Program-made: the position numbers and the translations under genes
In this document: positions 1 through 10,572 of the stretch, piece by piece
Layout: each line of letters opens with the position of its first letter
How positions within the stretch are numbered: the first letter of the stretch is position 1
The notes under the pieces: model-generated
Databases searched by the model: none
What the model saw: the letters and a program-made list of their open reading frames with translations, nothing else
Told to the model about the DNA's origin: nothing
Assembly: GCA_029891345.1 (NCBI GenBank)
Contig: CM057005.1
Location: 63,391,260 to 63,455,259 of the forward strand
Origin: Dryococelus australis
Lineage: Eukaryota; Arthropoda; Insecta; Phasmatodea; Phasmatidae
Direction of reading: 5' to 3'
Length of the DNA: 64,000 bases

Positions 1-300
1 AGTTATGTAGTACATAATTGAGGTACAATAAAAATGATTTGAGAGTGAAGGCCGATAGGTAAGAGTGAGCAACTCGAGTAGTTATTGTGCACCCAATATG
101 TACATACCACAATTATGTGCTGCACCGAAATTTTTCATGTAATTCATTTTCATCCCATTAATCACTTTTATGGTATATATTTCAGGTACAATAAAAACAG
201 GTAGAGAGTTGCGAGCGAGCACAGATAGGCACGAGCGAGTGTGGCCTAGCCCGCAGATTCTGCAGGCAATAATGCAACTGCATTATTAAATATTCACAAA
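1..300. repeat. Diverged direct repeat, no gene
   Basis: Two diverged direct copies, each beginning AGGTACAATAAAAA, lie at about 20-80 and 183-245. Each continues into an AG-rich stretch with a GATAGG core. No convincing coding frame is present. The sequence lies downstream of the minus-strand host gene. The repeat class is unknown. Confidence 0.4.
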
Positions 301-309
301 AAATACCAT

Positions 310-384
310 AATTATCTTATACACCTGTTGTGGCCTAGTCGGCACGTTCCGCAGGCTAGGCCACAGCGGGTGTATCAGATAATT
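310..384. repeat. Long imperfect inverted repeat (hairpin)
   Basis: A left arm at 310-338 and a right arm at 356-384 are reverse complements over 29 bases with about three mismatches. The inner stem is CTAGGCCACA paired with TGTGGCCTAG around a 17-base loop. It could be a small foldback element or the end of a MITE. A third partial copy of GTGGCCTAG lies near 241-249. Confidence 0.6.
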
Positions 385-1852
385 GAAATGTATTTAATGT
401 TGCAGTAATTTCCTTGAAGTTGCAAAATTAAATTTAAAAAAAAAACTGCAAAATTGCAAAATAAGTGTGTACTAAGCTATCATTTTCCTCAAAGTTCGAT
501 TACAGCTTTTACTGCGGAAATTTGATTCTATAGAATCAAATGAGACTGTGTTGGTTTATCATCAGTTAAGGACGCTTGGGTTACAGGCCGTCCACCATTT
601 GTTTCCAGTGTAATGTGGGTTTTTATACAGTTTCAGTGTGTGTGTCAACGACACAAGTAAAATAAGCAATTTTCGGGGTCAAGTTGTTTTGTCTTCACAA
701 CAATTTTCATTTGCTATCGAGAAAATGTTGTATCGACCCATCCCTAGCCTAGACAGCAGAACACGGTTAGGTAGGGAAGGCACATCGCCTGCTCCTACCC
801 ACGTATTTGAACCTAATGCCCTTCACCAAGAAAGGTGGGAAGGACGTTAGGGAATGACAGGCAACTACTGCCTACCAGTCTACCAGGGCTTGCACCCAAC
901 CCAATAACGCACTCTGCCAACTAACTTCATGGGAACGAGCTCAAGCCACCCGTCAGTCGGTGGAGACTAGCTCTCCCTACTCCCTCCCCTTCTCTGCTCC
1001 AGCCTCCCCGGAAACTTCCAGGCACCGACCACCCCATCGACGCTGCATTCTACTGAGGAGAGAAGGTGCCAGTAGGAGCAGCCTGCACCTGGTTAAAGAC
1101 CCGATGCTACCCCAGTCCGCTGAGGTCCTTCAGCAGCAGCCGTCGAAGTTCCAGTCGTAGCAGCCCATGGGGTCAGTCCGGATCTGCCAGCAGCTGCACT
1201 TCGGCCAGTAAACCAACAGCACCGGCCGGTCAGCCGCTCAAGACTGAGAAAACCAGCAGCTTCCAAACTGGTCAGCAGACCAATAGCCAAACCAGCAACT
1301 GACATTGCGCTAAGTCGGCAGTCGACACTGCCCATGCTATATTCAGGTCGTGTTCCTGCCTGACATTTTTCAAGCTGCAGGTCACTACTGAAAGTGTAAT
1401 CCGACAGGCACTAACAAAGTAGCTACTTTGGGTCGATTCGCTGTATCACAGTGTATTTCCATAATGTCAAGAGTATCCACGCATGCTTCCACAATGACAA
1501 TGCTTGAGCAACAAAATTGACGCATAAAGCACACCTGAGTATACTACACTTCACTTCACTCCAACTGGGGTTAGAACAGTGCTGGAGGCTGCTCAAGTGC
1601 CTACAGGTTACACCCCTCATTGTGGGGACTTTATTACACACACGTCAGCTTGCACTGTTCACGCAAAGTCAGACATAGTGTCATCCTCCTCAAAGTGTGA
1701 TATTGTACTTTTGGTCGAGCAGCCAAGATCACCTCCCAAGGTTATGTAGTTCTACGGCAGACCAAGGGATGATACTAGCAGACAGCTTGGCTCAGGATTC
1801 GGAGCTTGCCTCCCCTGCACCTCCACGTCACAGAGGGCCCACGGTCAAGGAG

Positions 1853-1860
1853 AATATAAG
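1853..1860 (+). promoter_or_regulatory. TATA-like box of a degenerate LTR
   Basis: AATATAAG followed by TCCG resembles the CTATATAAGTC promoter boxes of the LTRs at 22584 and 25999. Its position upstream of the shared stem-loop supports the call. Confidence 0.4.
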
Positions 1861-2195
1861 TCCGTATGCCGCCCGAGGACGTCAGTTGTGGTGGTTGTTC
1901 TTCAGCTCCGGCAGCTCGTTCTATCACTCCTGGTGCTAGAGCTCTCTGCTGCCCTTGAAGTCATAGCAACCTACCAGACGCTCTTCACCACTGCTCCAAC
2001 AGCCCTTGAGATGCAGCCAAAACTTCATGCCTTACTTTCTGGGGAACAGCAATCGCACTGCTCTTCCGGCAATGTAAGCATCACTACTATGTGTTCGTAG
2101 TGGCCCTCAATGATTCCTTCTGGACAACGGTTAGAATTAGTTAGGGTCAGTTATTTTCACAGCTACCTAACTGGATCGCCTTGTTCAGTTTAAGA

Positions 2196-2214
2196 CCAGG
2201 TCTCCTTCACTTAG
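2196..2214 (+). other. Shared LTR stem-loop, decayed copy
   Basis: CCAGGTCTCCTTCACTTAG. The 5' arm matches the family stem, but the 3' arm (ACTTAG instead of ACCTGG) pairs only partly. Confidence 0.5.
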
Positions 2215-2798
2215 ATACATGTAAACTAACTTCCGTTCAGTACGAGTTAGTTAGGAGGTAGTACAGGCCAATGTGCTTATTCCGAACGGAGTAAACACAA
2301 GTTTCTCTTAAACAACTGCATAGTAATTTCTAATGTGTTTGTTCCTTCCTCAGTACACAATCCGCCAAAGCAAAGAAGAAGACAGCGTATTTAAATTTCT
2401 ATTTCCGAAACTAGTGAAGGACTGCGGGCTCCCTTCATGGGGTGCACGCACGTAGATTAACCCATACATTCAATGGCCAACCATACTGTACACCTGGTGT
2501 GCAGTAAAGTAGAGCACCAACCACTAACAACTCAATCCCAGATTCATCAGACGCTTAGTCCAGTTGACCCACTCTAGCCACCGTGCTGTACTTTCGCCAG
2601 AGGGAGTGACATATTGGCAATCTGCCAACACTTGAACCCACACCCACCGTTGTCTGGCACCCAAGAGGACATCCAACGCTCTGTAACCACCGCACCTCGT
2701 GTCGCCGGTTAGAGCAGCACAGGTTACGACTCTGGTCTATTCAGCTGCGGCTTTGGTTTTACACACGGTCAGGTAACTTCGTCGCCTGCTTACCTCTC

Positions 2799-3332
2799 GT
2801 GAGGCCACACACCCAACGAAATGGTACCATGAGGCACAACAGAAAGGCAGCTACTACAACCGATGCTAACGTGAGCTGCAACCCAGTTCCAACTGCGCTT
2901 GGCTGTGTAACCACATACGAACACGCTCATGCCATCCGACAGCTGGAGAGGCATCACCTACCAGCTTCCTCCCACGCTCTTTTCGAACCTTCCATCAAGA
3001 CCGCCAGCCTACCTCACCCAGTGGTTATGATGTACCACTGGGACTCGCCAACCCCTGGTTCCAGTGCAACCAGACTAGTATCCCTCCACAGGCCCATCCC
3101 AGTTCCAGTCGCCACAGCAGCAGCAGACCCAGGAGCTACCCTGGGCCCCACAAGCACAGGTAAACCAGCGGCAGTTTGCCGATCTCTCCGTTGGACAGTC
3201 GAAACTTCTACTGACTTCACACTTGCCGCCAGGTCACGCACCCAACTTGGTGTACCGGTCGAAGCCCTACCAGCTGACTGTAAGGTCAAAGACAGCTTGG
3301 ACGTGATTCTGACCTGCACGACAAAACTTTGA
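2799..3332 (+). pseudogene. Gag-like retroelement fragment (177-codon open frame)
   Basis: This is the longest frame of the left arm. At DNA level it is related to the reverse complement of 52881-53525. Shared landmarks are a GCAACCCA(A/G)(T/C)TCCA stretch, a CTGGAGAGGC(A/C)TCACCT block and a terminal CAGGTAAACC. The frames of the two copies are not collinear, so the translation of this exact frame may not be the original one. A neighbouring frame gives a Gln/Pro/Ser-rich product near 3100-3180, as is usual for gag tails. No zinc knuckle, protease or reverse transcriptase is visible. I read it as the remnant of a retrotransposon gag, not a host gene. Confidence 0.45.
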
Positions 3333-3370
3333 TTGACCACGACGACCTCAGCCTAAGGCTGTTGTGCATC

Positions 3371-3710
3371 AAAGTACATAACCATCTGGGTGGATAAAAC
3401 TACTACAGATGTATTGTATTTCAAACAGTATATTTCCTTTATTTATATACCTTGGAAAGTACAACTTGAAGGTGGTTGCACATACTGTACAATAGGACCC
3501 CACTGCACTAATTTAAATTCACTCAAGATCAGGCAACCCTTCGAAAATTTCACAAATACAGCATTACGTAAAATTGATTACTCTACCGAAAAAAAAAAAC
3601 ACCCCCTCAGTCAATTTGGTTAAGATCCACGAAAATCTGAACAGCCCGAAACACCCAATTCTTCATAACTAACCCCAAAAATTAATACAGAACTACTAGT
3701 AATGTATGAG
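3371..3710. other. No feature seen
   Basis: AT-rich sequence downstream of the host gene. The 77-codon frame at 3390-3623 has no recognisable domain, and nothing else stands out. Confidence 0.4.
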
Positions 3711-4240
3711 TAAGTTTTAAATTTCGTACAATTATCTTGCAGCATTTTACATCAGTTGATACATTCGAGTGTTCAAGAATACAGTACAACCTTATTAAAA
3801 TGACCCTTCACTGTTTCAATAAATAAGGTCATTATGGTGGGAAAATGGTTACAAATATTTTTGGAAAATTTTGACCCAATTTGCTCACCCCCATCCCCTG
3901 ATGTCAAAATTTGAAATTTTTTCGGAAAACGTCTGCCTATCAAAATTAATTTACACTTAAATAAAAAAAGTGTCATTTCCACATTAGACACAATTGAACA
4001 TGGACTTCATACAAAAAATTTGCAAATCCTGTCATTTAGGGGTTGTGTGTGTGTGTCAAAATAAGGTCAAAAATTTCCCAAAATACCTATATTGATGTTC
4101 CCACCATATTGACCTTATTTCAGGAACCTATGAGGGTCTTTTAAAAGTAAGGTTCTACTGTATTCTTGAACTCTCGAACGTATCACTTTTTTAAGTTTTG
4201 TATGATTATCTTGTAACACTTTACATTAGTTGCCATGGAG
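3711..4240. mobile_element. MITE (pogo/Tigger-type ends) between short direct repeats
   Basis: Terminal inverted repeats CAGTACAACCTTA (from 3782) and TAAGGTTCTACTG (to 4160) are flanked by TA on both sides, as expected for a pogo/Tc1-type target duplication. The element is about 379 bp and has no transposase. The inverted similarity continues outward past the TA (TTCGAG-x-GTTCAAGAA), and beyond that about 45 bp is directly repeated (3711-3760 and 4190-4240). The element therefore seems to sit inside, or be the core of, a larger composite repeat. Confidence 0.65.
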
Positions 4241-4440
4241 AAACTGCAGTCGTGTTGCTGGAACCACAAAGTTAGTGCCAATTGGATAGTACTGCATGTT
4301 CTTTTGATTCAGAAACATCCCATTACAAAAACACAGCTTTCACTGTGGACTAAATAATTACATTCAAAGTAAATTTCATGTACAGATTTACCAACATGTT
4401 CAGCAAATGTGTGAAACATTTACTAATGTAATGCTGCACA

Positions 4441-4702
4441 GAGTGAGCAAGAGAATGAGAGAAGAGGTTTGGACGGCTCTTAGAATTTAAATCTTGACAG
4501 CCGATATGTATGAAGTGAGGTGAGTGTGGAGCAGTGCTGGAATGAGAGGGCAGGGTAAATGGGATATCTCAGAGAAAACCTGTGAACCAACGGTATTGTC
4601 CGGCACACGATTCCCACATGCGAAAATCTGGGAGCTACCCCGCAGGTAATCTGACCTAGGTGGGAAGCAAGTAGTCTAACCACCACCCCACCACAGTCCT
4701 GT
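4441..4702 (-). repeat. tRNA-derived SINE, near full length
   Basis: Read on the minus strand, an A-box-like GGTGGTTAGACTACTTG and a decayed B-box region are followed by a body shared with copies at 8708, 14690 and 59641. The shared core has TTTTCGCA, a CCGGACAAT stretch and a GGTTTTCTC motif before a pyrimidine-rich CATTCCAGC block. The 3' end carries a small hairpin (CGGCT...AGCCG) and a TCTCATTCTC tail. The length of about 260 bp fits a SINE. There is no functional tRNA gene here. Confidence 0.75.
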
Positions 4703-4878
4703 AATGTTGCATGGAAATAATAGTACACTTATGATACTCACAGCTTAGGTAGTTTCACTGTGTGAAATGGGTTAAAATCATGAAATACGACAGTTTACCA
4801 AGCGAATTTCGTATTTTTAAAAATTAATTGGAATCTTTTTAAGTTTTTGGATATACCCAATGTTGAAAGTAAAAAATA

Positions 4879-4884
4879 TTTATT
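4879..4884 (-). terminator. LANCL: Probable poly(A) signal of the LANCL gene
   Basis: On the minus strand, AATAAA lies about 185 bases downstream of the LANCL stop codon at 5070-5072. The intervening sequence is AT-rich and non-coding, consistent with a short 3' untranslated region. The placement is inferred from position only. Confidence 0.5.
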
Positions 4885-5069
4885 AAACACTGATTTTACA
4901 AATCTTTGCACATTCTGTAATAAAAGTTACAAAACATTAACAGTTACTTGCATGTATTGTTTTACTTCAAAATCTTCATGTTATACATCAGGCAAGAGAC
5001 AACATAATGAATGAACTAAAATTATGAACATTGCGAAAAAAAATTATTTTGAAACATCACGTGAATAAT

Positions 5070-5146
5070 TTACAATTCATATCCAGGGAACCTGGCTTCA
5101 GTAGGTTCTTGCAAGTCAACCAAGAAGTAAACAACTCCAGCAAGAC
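5070..5146 (-). CDS. LANCL: LANCL last coding exon (C-terminus and stop)
   Basis: Read on the minus strand, a TTGTAG acceptor is followed by a phase-1 start that completes a Gly codon, then LAGVVYFLVDLQEPTEARF, a short PGYEL end and TAA. This matches the C-terminus of animal LANCL1/2, which ends in a G-M-A-G-T-I-Y-F-L-x-D-L helix and an A-x-F-P-x-F-E-L tail. The exon is 77 bp: 2 bases, then 24 codons and the stop. Its phase fits the donor of the exon at 14249-14351, which ends one base into a codon. The helix closes the last repeat of the LanC double alpha-barrel. The tail is of LANCL1/2 rather than LANCL3 type. Confidence 0.9.
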
Positions 5147-5356
5147 CTACAACAAATAAAAAAAAATCATTCTGAAGAAAAACACATTACGACTGACCTG
5201 AACACAGCTGTAACAGTTTTACTATTGAGAGACAATATCTACACGAAACCAAATCAGCTAATAATAAGTACAACAGCAGCAAACAAGCTAACATACAGAT
5301 TCCACTCTTTACTGCTTTGGTTCTCGATCCCACTGCCTGAATTTTGGTTTCTAATA

Positions 5357-5690
5357 AAGTTTTTAACATTTTGAGAGTTAAGGGAACGCAAAGTATTCAC
5401 CTCTTTGATAACTTTTTTTTCAGAAGCCATATATACCTATGAAAATTAATTTATATTTGCCAAAAAATAAGTGTCATCTTTGTGCTAGAGACAATTGAAC
5501 ACGGACTAACAATACTTGGTAAAACCTTGTGCTGCTCAATGTTTTTAACATTTTGGGAGACAAGAGAAGGCTAAGTATTACGCCTCTCTGATATAACCTC
5601 TGCCTATTAATGTAAATTTGTATCTAATTAAAATGTGTAATTTTTGCATTGGAGATGATTGAAGATGAACATAATGCATAAAATTGCAAA
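5357..5690. repeat. Two tandem copies of an AT-rich repeat
   Basis: Copies at about 5357-5520 and 5545-5690 share the same order of motifs: TTTTTAACATTTTG, a GTATT(C/A)(A/C) stretch, a CCTAT/CCTATT block, AAAATTAATTTA or a variant, and a GA-rich ATTGAA(C/G)A-x-G block. The middle of this unit also occurs inside the MITE at about 3915-4010 (AAAATTAATTTA ... ACAATTGAACA). It is an old intronic repeat with no coding sign. Confidence 0.5.
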
Positions 5691-5854
5691 TTTTAACATA
5701 CAGGTATTGGAGGTGGGTCGAAATTGGTTCAGAATTTCTCAAAATATCTTGACGCGTGACGTCTTGGCTGTCTTGGAGAACACTACGTCACTCAGTATAG
5801 GTTTTGTCGGATGCTAGGGCAGGTGCACCATATTCTGGCGGGGTTCTTAGTTAA

Positions 5855-6418
5855 TTAGTCTTTGCGAGGCACTGGAGTGTATCCAGTGTACGGGACTGGC
5901 GTGGTAGCTTTGCGGCAGGGCACAAAGTCGAGTTCTGGCAATAAGATTTTACACTTCAGATTGCGGGCGACTGGTTGGATTCCTGGGCGATGCATCTCTA
6001 CTGTGCTAGGTCGAGTCATAGGCTGTACAGTGGTGCACGTGGGCACTGCAGGATGTACGTGTTTTGACTGCGGACATTGTTTTGTGCCAATGGGGGGCAG
6101 AGCAAGAGCAACCAAGTTGAGTCGTGACTAGGCGATGGGGACCGTTGGTGGCTGGTCCGGCTGACGAAGGTACTCGATGAGCCACGAGTGTACCTCTCCG
6201 CCGAGACAAATTGGAGCCCCGAACAGTTCCTTCGGGATTACAGACATGACAGGTACAAGGAGAAGGCGCAGGGCCTGTAACTGTTCTCGTAGTGCAAGCT
6301 GGTCGATGAAGGTGACAAGGGATAGGGTCAGCTCTTGTAAATGCCCGGAGGCAATGAGCATTTTTTTAACCTTCTCCCTAATATCACTATGTTTGGAAAA
6401 AGGCTTCTGGAAATACAA
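5855..6418 (-). pseudogene. Gag-like ORF, LTR family 2 copy 1 (one in-frame stop)
   Basis: On the minus strand, 6418 down to 5855 is one reading frame interrupted by a single stop at 6128-6130. It encodes an ASGHLQELT helix, a PKELFGAP motif, a YLRQPDQPP motif and a C-terminal CKILLPELDFVPCRKAT block, ending VPRKD-stop. The same landmarks occur at 57738-58393 and 15183-15660, and the terminal stop codon is in the same place in all three. I know of no named domain. The position behind an LTR suggests a Gag-type protein, and no protease, reverse transcriptase or integrase follows. About 50 bases after the stop the similarity between copies also ends. Confidence 0.6.
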
Positions 6419-6969
6419 AAGACACGCTCACGTCCGTGAGGTGAAAAGCAGGGAATGTGATTCTTTACATAGTGTCGAGCCACAAGGAGTGACTGCAGAC
6501 TGCACAGACACCCTATCCCAGTGTTCGGCACCTAAACACGGTGAACACTGCGAGTCAGGTCTCGTCTTCAACAGTCTCAACATATGCGTGTATGCCCCAG
6601 CCGAGTCTTCCCAATTCAGAAAACGTCCCCTCCTACACTGAAAGTGCGGTGGAAAAGACGAGCACCTAACTGACAAGCTGGTCTGAAGGCAGAGTACCTG
6701 TGAGTGGGCTCTATTGTTCTACCTACCGGAGTATGCAGAAAGGCTGGCCGATTGCAAGTGCATGTGGGCTGAAAATTGTTGGCTCAATTGATCACCTGCA
6801 TTTCTCTCAAGGAGGGAGGTCAACTAGGCTAGGTGCAATGTCTACAGGAACATGGTACTCGTGAATCGGGCTTAACACAATGTTTATTCCAAGTGAAAGG
6901 AAATAAACATGTGGTGTCACACTACCTCCTACAAGTACAAGAGCTTAGGGAAAGTTATGCCTACGTCAG

Positions 6970-6988
6970 CCAAGTAGACGTGACCTGG
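6970..6988 (-). other. Shared LTR stem-loop
   Basis: On the minus strand, CCAGGTCACGTCTACTTGG. The six-base stem is kept with one G-T wobble. Confidence 0.6.
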
Positions 6989-7699
6989 TCCTGAGCTACA
7001 AGGGACGGGGTAAAATAGCACTGTGAAAACAACTATAACTGGACTAACTCCCTATCCCATTGTTGCCCAGAAGGGGCCGCAGTGTCGTAAGTGTGTACAC
7101 GACTTGGCGTTAGGTCTTGTCTGCACAATGCTTGGATTACTATGCAGGTCATGAGAGGATTGATCTTGGTAAGGAAACAAAGGATTAGGAGCCGCTTAGG
7201 CACTAAAATTGAGGTGAAGATGAAGGTAGAGCTTAGGAGCTTGGTTGAGCAGGCTGGTCAGTTCCTCGGCAGCTAGAGCGGTGAGAAAATGAAGACTGGT
7301 CCCGAGTTGAATTCTGATTCCACATTTACATTCTAGTGGGTGGCTACCTCTGCGTTCATTGGCTGGCGTCTCATTGGAGTGGCGAAAGCATAGCTTCTCT
7401 GGCATGACGTCACTGTCGGCTTGGAGAAGGAAAGAAGACAATGACGAAACATACTGGAGGAGCCATCTAGTGGTGGGCAGTAGTGCACGATACCTTTGAT
7501 GCATATCCTTGGTGGGCCGGTGAATAATACAAGTTGTTGGCTGGAACGTCCATTCTTGCCATGGCGAACAGTACAAGTTTGAAGTCACATGATGATCAAC
7601 AATGATGAACACCGTTGAAATCAGATGCAATGCCATGCTGTGCTGATCAGCTGAAGTTGTTTAATTACCACTGTTGTCAACATGTCGTGCATCTATCTA

Positions 7700-8080
7700 T
7701 AGAGGTAGACCTAGACATTATTTCTGGAAACTGTAAGGTGTCGTTTCAATAAGGTTATACTGTATTTTTGTGTTCCGACTATTTATTGAAAAATGTTTGT
7801 GGGCCAACAAGAGATGTCTTGTCTTAAAAGAAATGAACGGGGGTGGCTACGATGGTACCCATAGTTTATATGGTGCCAGCGGTATGTGCATATACTGATG
7901 GATTCTTTGTGATCCTGAGTGTTGCCACAGTGACCCCAGCCATGGAAGTAACCTAAAGCAGAGAAGATGAGAAGTACAGTGAGGAAAGGTATCATGCCGC
8001 CCCTCTTCCACAGCAGGCAAGCAGATAACCAGTCTGATGGTGCAGTGCGAGTGTGATTGTTTGACAGTTGGTACTGACAT
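7700..8080. other. No gene; fragment of a MITE end
   Basis: AAGGTTATACTGTA near 7752-7765 matches the terminal repeat of the MITE at 3782 in the opposite sense, but no partner end was seen. The frames at 7783-8104 have no recognisable domain. Confidence 0.3.
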
Positions 8081-8084
8081 GTGA

Positions 8085-8665
8085 CACACTCGAGCACAGT
8101 CCAAGTTACGTCACAGACAAAGCAAGTTTTTATTGTGCAGCCCCGTTACACAGGGGGTACGGTGGCTAACACACAAATTTACTTGACTGCAGGGGCCCGA
8201 CCTGTGTAATGGGTAGGCTGAGTCGCCTGCCTGATTGGTACAAAACTGAGCCCTTGGTTGGCTACGTGCCGGGTGAGGTAACTGGAGGTCACTGGTTTAC
8301 GGGGCGGCTGGGCTGCACAGTTGTCCAGCAGTCAAGTGATGACTGTTGGTAGTGCTGGCGGAGCCAATTGGCCCCCAAATGCTGCTGCAGCTGGAACTTC
8401 TAGCGGTCATCCGGTCCAAACTTATGCTGCGATGCATGTTTAATCATGAAGGCCCAATGTTACCTTCTCTCCGCAGCGCAGGGCGGCGGCAAAAGCTGGT
8501 TGCGGTGTCCCCGGTGTCTTCTAGGGTGCTGCAAAAAAAGATGAGGAGGGAGCTTGAGGGGTGTTGCAGTGGCTTTCCTCTCTTGTAAATTGTTACCACC
8601 ACTTTTGGTGTAAGGCATGGGGGTGTGCTAAGACCTGCCTCACAAGAGGGGAGCAGGTAACTATC
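8085..8665 (-). repeat. 3' LTR of family 1
   Basis: Aligns along its length with 10963-11583 (same order of GTTTTTATTGTGCAG, GCTGCTGCAGCTGGAACTTC and CTTTTGGTGTAAGGCATGG blocks). On the minus strand it contains a poly(A) signal within CACAATAAAAAC. Confidence 0.75.
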
Positions 8666-8707
8666 TGGTCCCTGGCTTAAGTGTCCTGCCACAGCAGCAG
8701 CTGGGCC

Positions 8708-8925
8708 GATGCAGAGCAAACTGGGTTCAATCCCCAGCCGGGTAACCGGATTTTCGCAAGCAGGAATTGTGCCGGACAATGCCGTTGATCTGCGGGTTTT
8801 CTCGAGGATCTCTCGTTTCCCCCGCCTTTATTCTGGCACCGCTCCACACTCACTTCAATCACCCTCATCTGCTCTCAAGACCTCACTGTTAACAGCCGCT
8901 TAAATCTCTTCACTCTGTATGGGTG
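8708..8925 (+). repeat. tRNA-derived SINE, 5'-truncated
   Basis: The B-box-like GGGTTCAATCCCCAG lies at the start, followed by the shared SINE body (TTTTCGCA, CCGGACAATGCC, GCGGGTTTTCTCGAGG, then CTCCACACTCAC). The 3' hairpin region ends in AGCCGCTTAAATCTCTTCAC. The A-box half is missing or altered. It is inserted inside the family 1 element next to its 3' LTR, so it may postdate that element. Confidence 0.75.
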
Positions 8926-9064
8926 GTTATATACTGGGGTGTTGGTGGTGGTCCAGATCTCGTGTTGAATGCTCCGGGTTTGGTGCAATTGCCCTACTTG
9001 CCCAAACACACCGGCGTGTTCGTCGAGGATCTATTTTAGCTAGTTGAACTTGGGCCCCCTCCAG

Positions 9065-9602
9065 TTAGTGAGTTATTTTATCCGGGTTAATGGGTGGGGG
9101 GACAACCACTGTGGGGCTGTGCTCCCAATTTATGGTGACTCTATGGTTGTCTCCCAGGTAGACTCTCTCTTGCCCATAATCTAGGATGCATTGTTGCTGG
9201 CATAGCCAAGGTTGGCCTACGAACACAGTTTCGATAATGTCTGGCAAGACTACAAACTCCGCTGAGCTAAAGTGTTTGTGCAGGTTTACCTCCTCAAGTG
9301 TAGTGTGGTACGCCCTTCTATGCAAAGGGTTGCCTCATTCTGGGCCATTTTCACTATGTGTTTCTGTGGGCGAAGTGTTGCCCTTTGTTGTGTGGTCAGA
9401 ACATCACTTCACACAAAATTCCCAGTCGTGGCGGAGTATAACAGTGGGAGTATCTGTTTGCTATTACTCTTCATTTCAATATGCAGCACTTCTGGGGGTT
9501 TGGATTCTTCTTTTAATCTTTGGAAGATGGGCCCTTTGATCCCGATGGTGATGGTGGGCCGCTTCTTATCCCGGTTACGACATTTCCCATCTGGCTAGTT
9601 TG
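9065..9602 (-). pseudogene. Retropepsin-like protease fragment of family 1
   Basis: On the minus strand one frame carries SKQILPLLYSATTGNFV, aligned with the retropepsin active-site strand (normally L-x-D-T-G-A-x-x-N-F). A second segment contains VVLPDIIETVFVGQPWL followed by CILDYGQERVYLG, the typical C-terminal protease strand region before reverse transcriptase. The catalytic Asp-Thr-Gly is replaced by Tyr-Ser-Ala, and there are in-frame stops and a shift between the parts. The frame then runs out near the 3' LTR, so the polymerase part is absent. The assignment rests on motif order and on its position between gag and LTR. Confidence 0.6.
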
Positions 9603-10401
9603 GTTGTGGTTTTCTTGATGGAGAGGGGGTCTGGCACCCCTGCTGTGTCTTTCTCCCATGCCCACCCCTGGGCTGCCTGCCTGACAGGGCAGTCCCAGTT
9701 AAAATGCCATTCCTGGCAGAACCAGAAAACTAGATAAGAGAAGGGTGGGGGTGGAGGAGGAGGTTGCTGCGGAGGGGAGCTTCCTTACCTGTCCCCTGTT
9801 TTCGGGTTCAGCTGGCCGCTTCTCCCATGGCTTGTTGAGCATCGCCTGGGCTTTAAAATTTCTTTTGTTTTGACGTGCTCGTTCAACTAATTCCTCAATC
9901 ATTTGCAGATTTGGGTAAGATTATGCAGTTTGGGAAGGAGCATTCGGGCATTATTCCTGACGCAACTTTCCTCTGTTTCTGAAGGACAAATTCTCCGGTA
10001 TAACTGGACTTTCTGTCGGATAAACGTCTCTGCCGCTTCCTTGGAGTGCTGGGTTTGGCCATAGAATTCGGTCACGAGGTGCACAACAACTTCCTCGCCA
10101 GAGAACTATGTTGAAAGGTATGTGCATAGCTGTCTGCATTCAGTCACAAATTCTATGTACTTATTCCAACATTCTAAGGTAAAGGCTGCAGAGTTGTTTG
10201 TGGGCACGATACCAATTGCATGCTTGATACCTCATGTTCTTGGAACTCCTTTTCACATTCCTGGGTGAAGATGATCAGGTCCTCATGTAGGCATCCAGCG
10301 AACTCTGGCAACTGAGGCTCACTGGCACTCCAGGTGATAGTTGGACTAATTCCGTGTCCTGGGTTACTGGGTCGATATTCTGCTGCATGTCGACTCGACA
10401 C
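9603..10401 (-). pseudogene. Gag and zinc-knuckle remnant of family 1
   Basis: Read on the minus strand, the segments include LPEFAG...FTQECEKEF (a common start of arthropod gypsy capsids), then LVTEFYGQTQHSKEAAETFI and RRICPSETEESC. These are followed by EELVERARQNK and a knuckle-like CQEWHFNWDCP near 9680-9720, in which C-x4-H-x4-C is kept but the first Cys is lost. The pieces lie in different frames, so the gene is broken by several indels. Gag would package the element RNA; here only the fossil remains. Confidence 0.6.
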
Positions 10402-10572
10402 ACCTCAAAACGATAGACTAATCCTGGGCCTTGTTACACACTCTTCCAGCCAGCCAATGCAAGTATGATGGAATGGTTGAGTGCACATAACGAAGTGCTG
10501 TAAGTTGATCCCATGGCCCGAGCAGGTAATCCAGCTACAAAAGGCAGACTGACGTGTATGAAAATAATTGCA

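Larger units (their letters stand above)
600..2620 (+). mobile_element. LTR-retrotransposon promoter/poly(A) region, degenerate
   Basis: This GC-richer block looks like one or more decayed LTRs in plus orientation. A TATA-like AATATAAG at 1853-1860 is followed by GTCCG, as in the clearer LTRs at 22.6 and 26.0 kb. About 340 bases downstream lies a decayed copy of the shared LTR stem-loop (2196-2214), then a GGAGGTAGTAC box and a degenerate poly(A) palindrome near 2270-2300. The same order occurs in other LTRs of the window. The frames seen at 638-850, 960-1302 and 1697-2100 are short and have no recognisable domain. Boundaries are uncertain because no matching second LTR was found. Confidence 0.55.
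5760..7695 (-). mobile_element. LTR family 2, copy 1: LTR plus gag-only body
   Basis: In minus orientation an LTR-like region runs from about 7690 to 6840, followed by leader and the gag-like frame down to 5855. The LTR matches the one at 18030-18870 and the plus-strand one starting at 56675. Shared parts include a TGACGTCA-like site, a CACTGGC block next to an AATAATACAA stretch, the stem-loop (6970-6988) and a poly(A) palindrome (TGTTTATT 6891-6898 with AATAAACA 6902-6909). No second LTR is found at the low-coordinate end, so the copy is either truncated there or of an unusual one-LTR form. Confidence 0.6.

Noticed and set aside
2799-3332. 177-codon frame as a host gene
   Set aside because: The same sequence recurs in decayed form at 52.9-53.5 kb with a different open frame, which indicates a retroelement.
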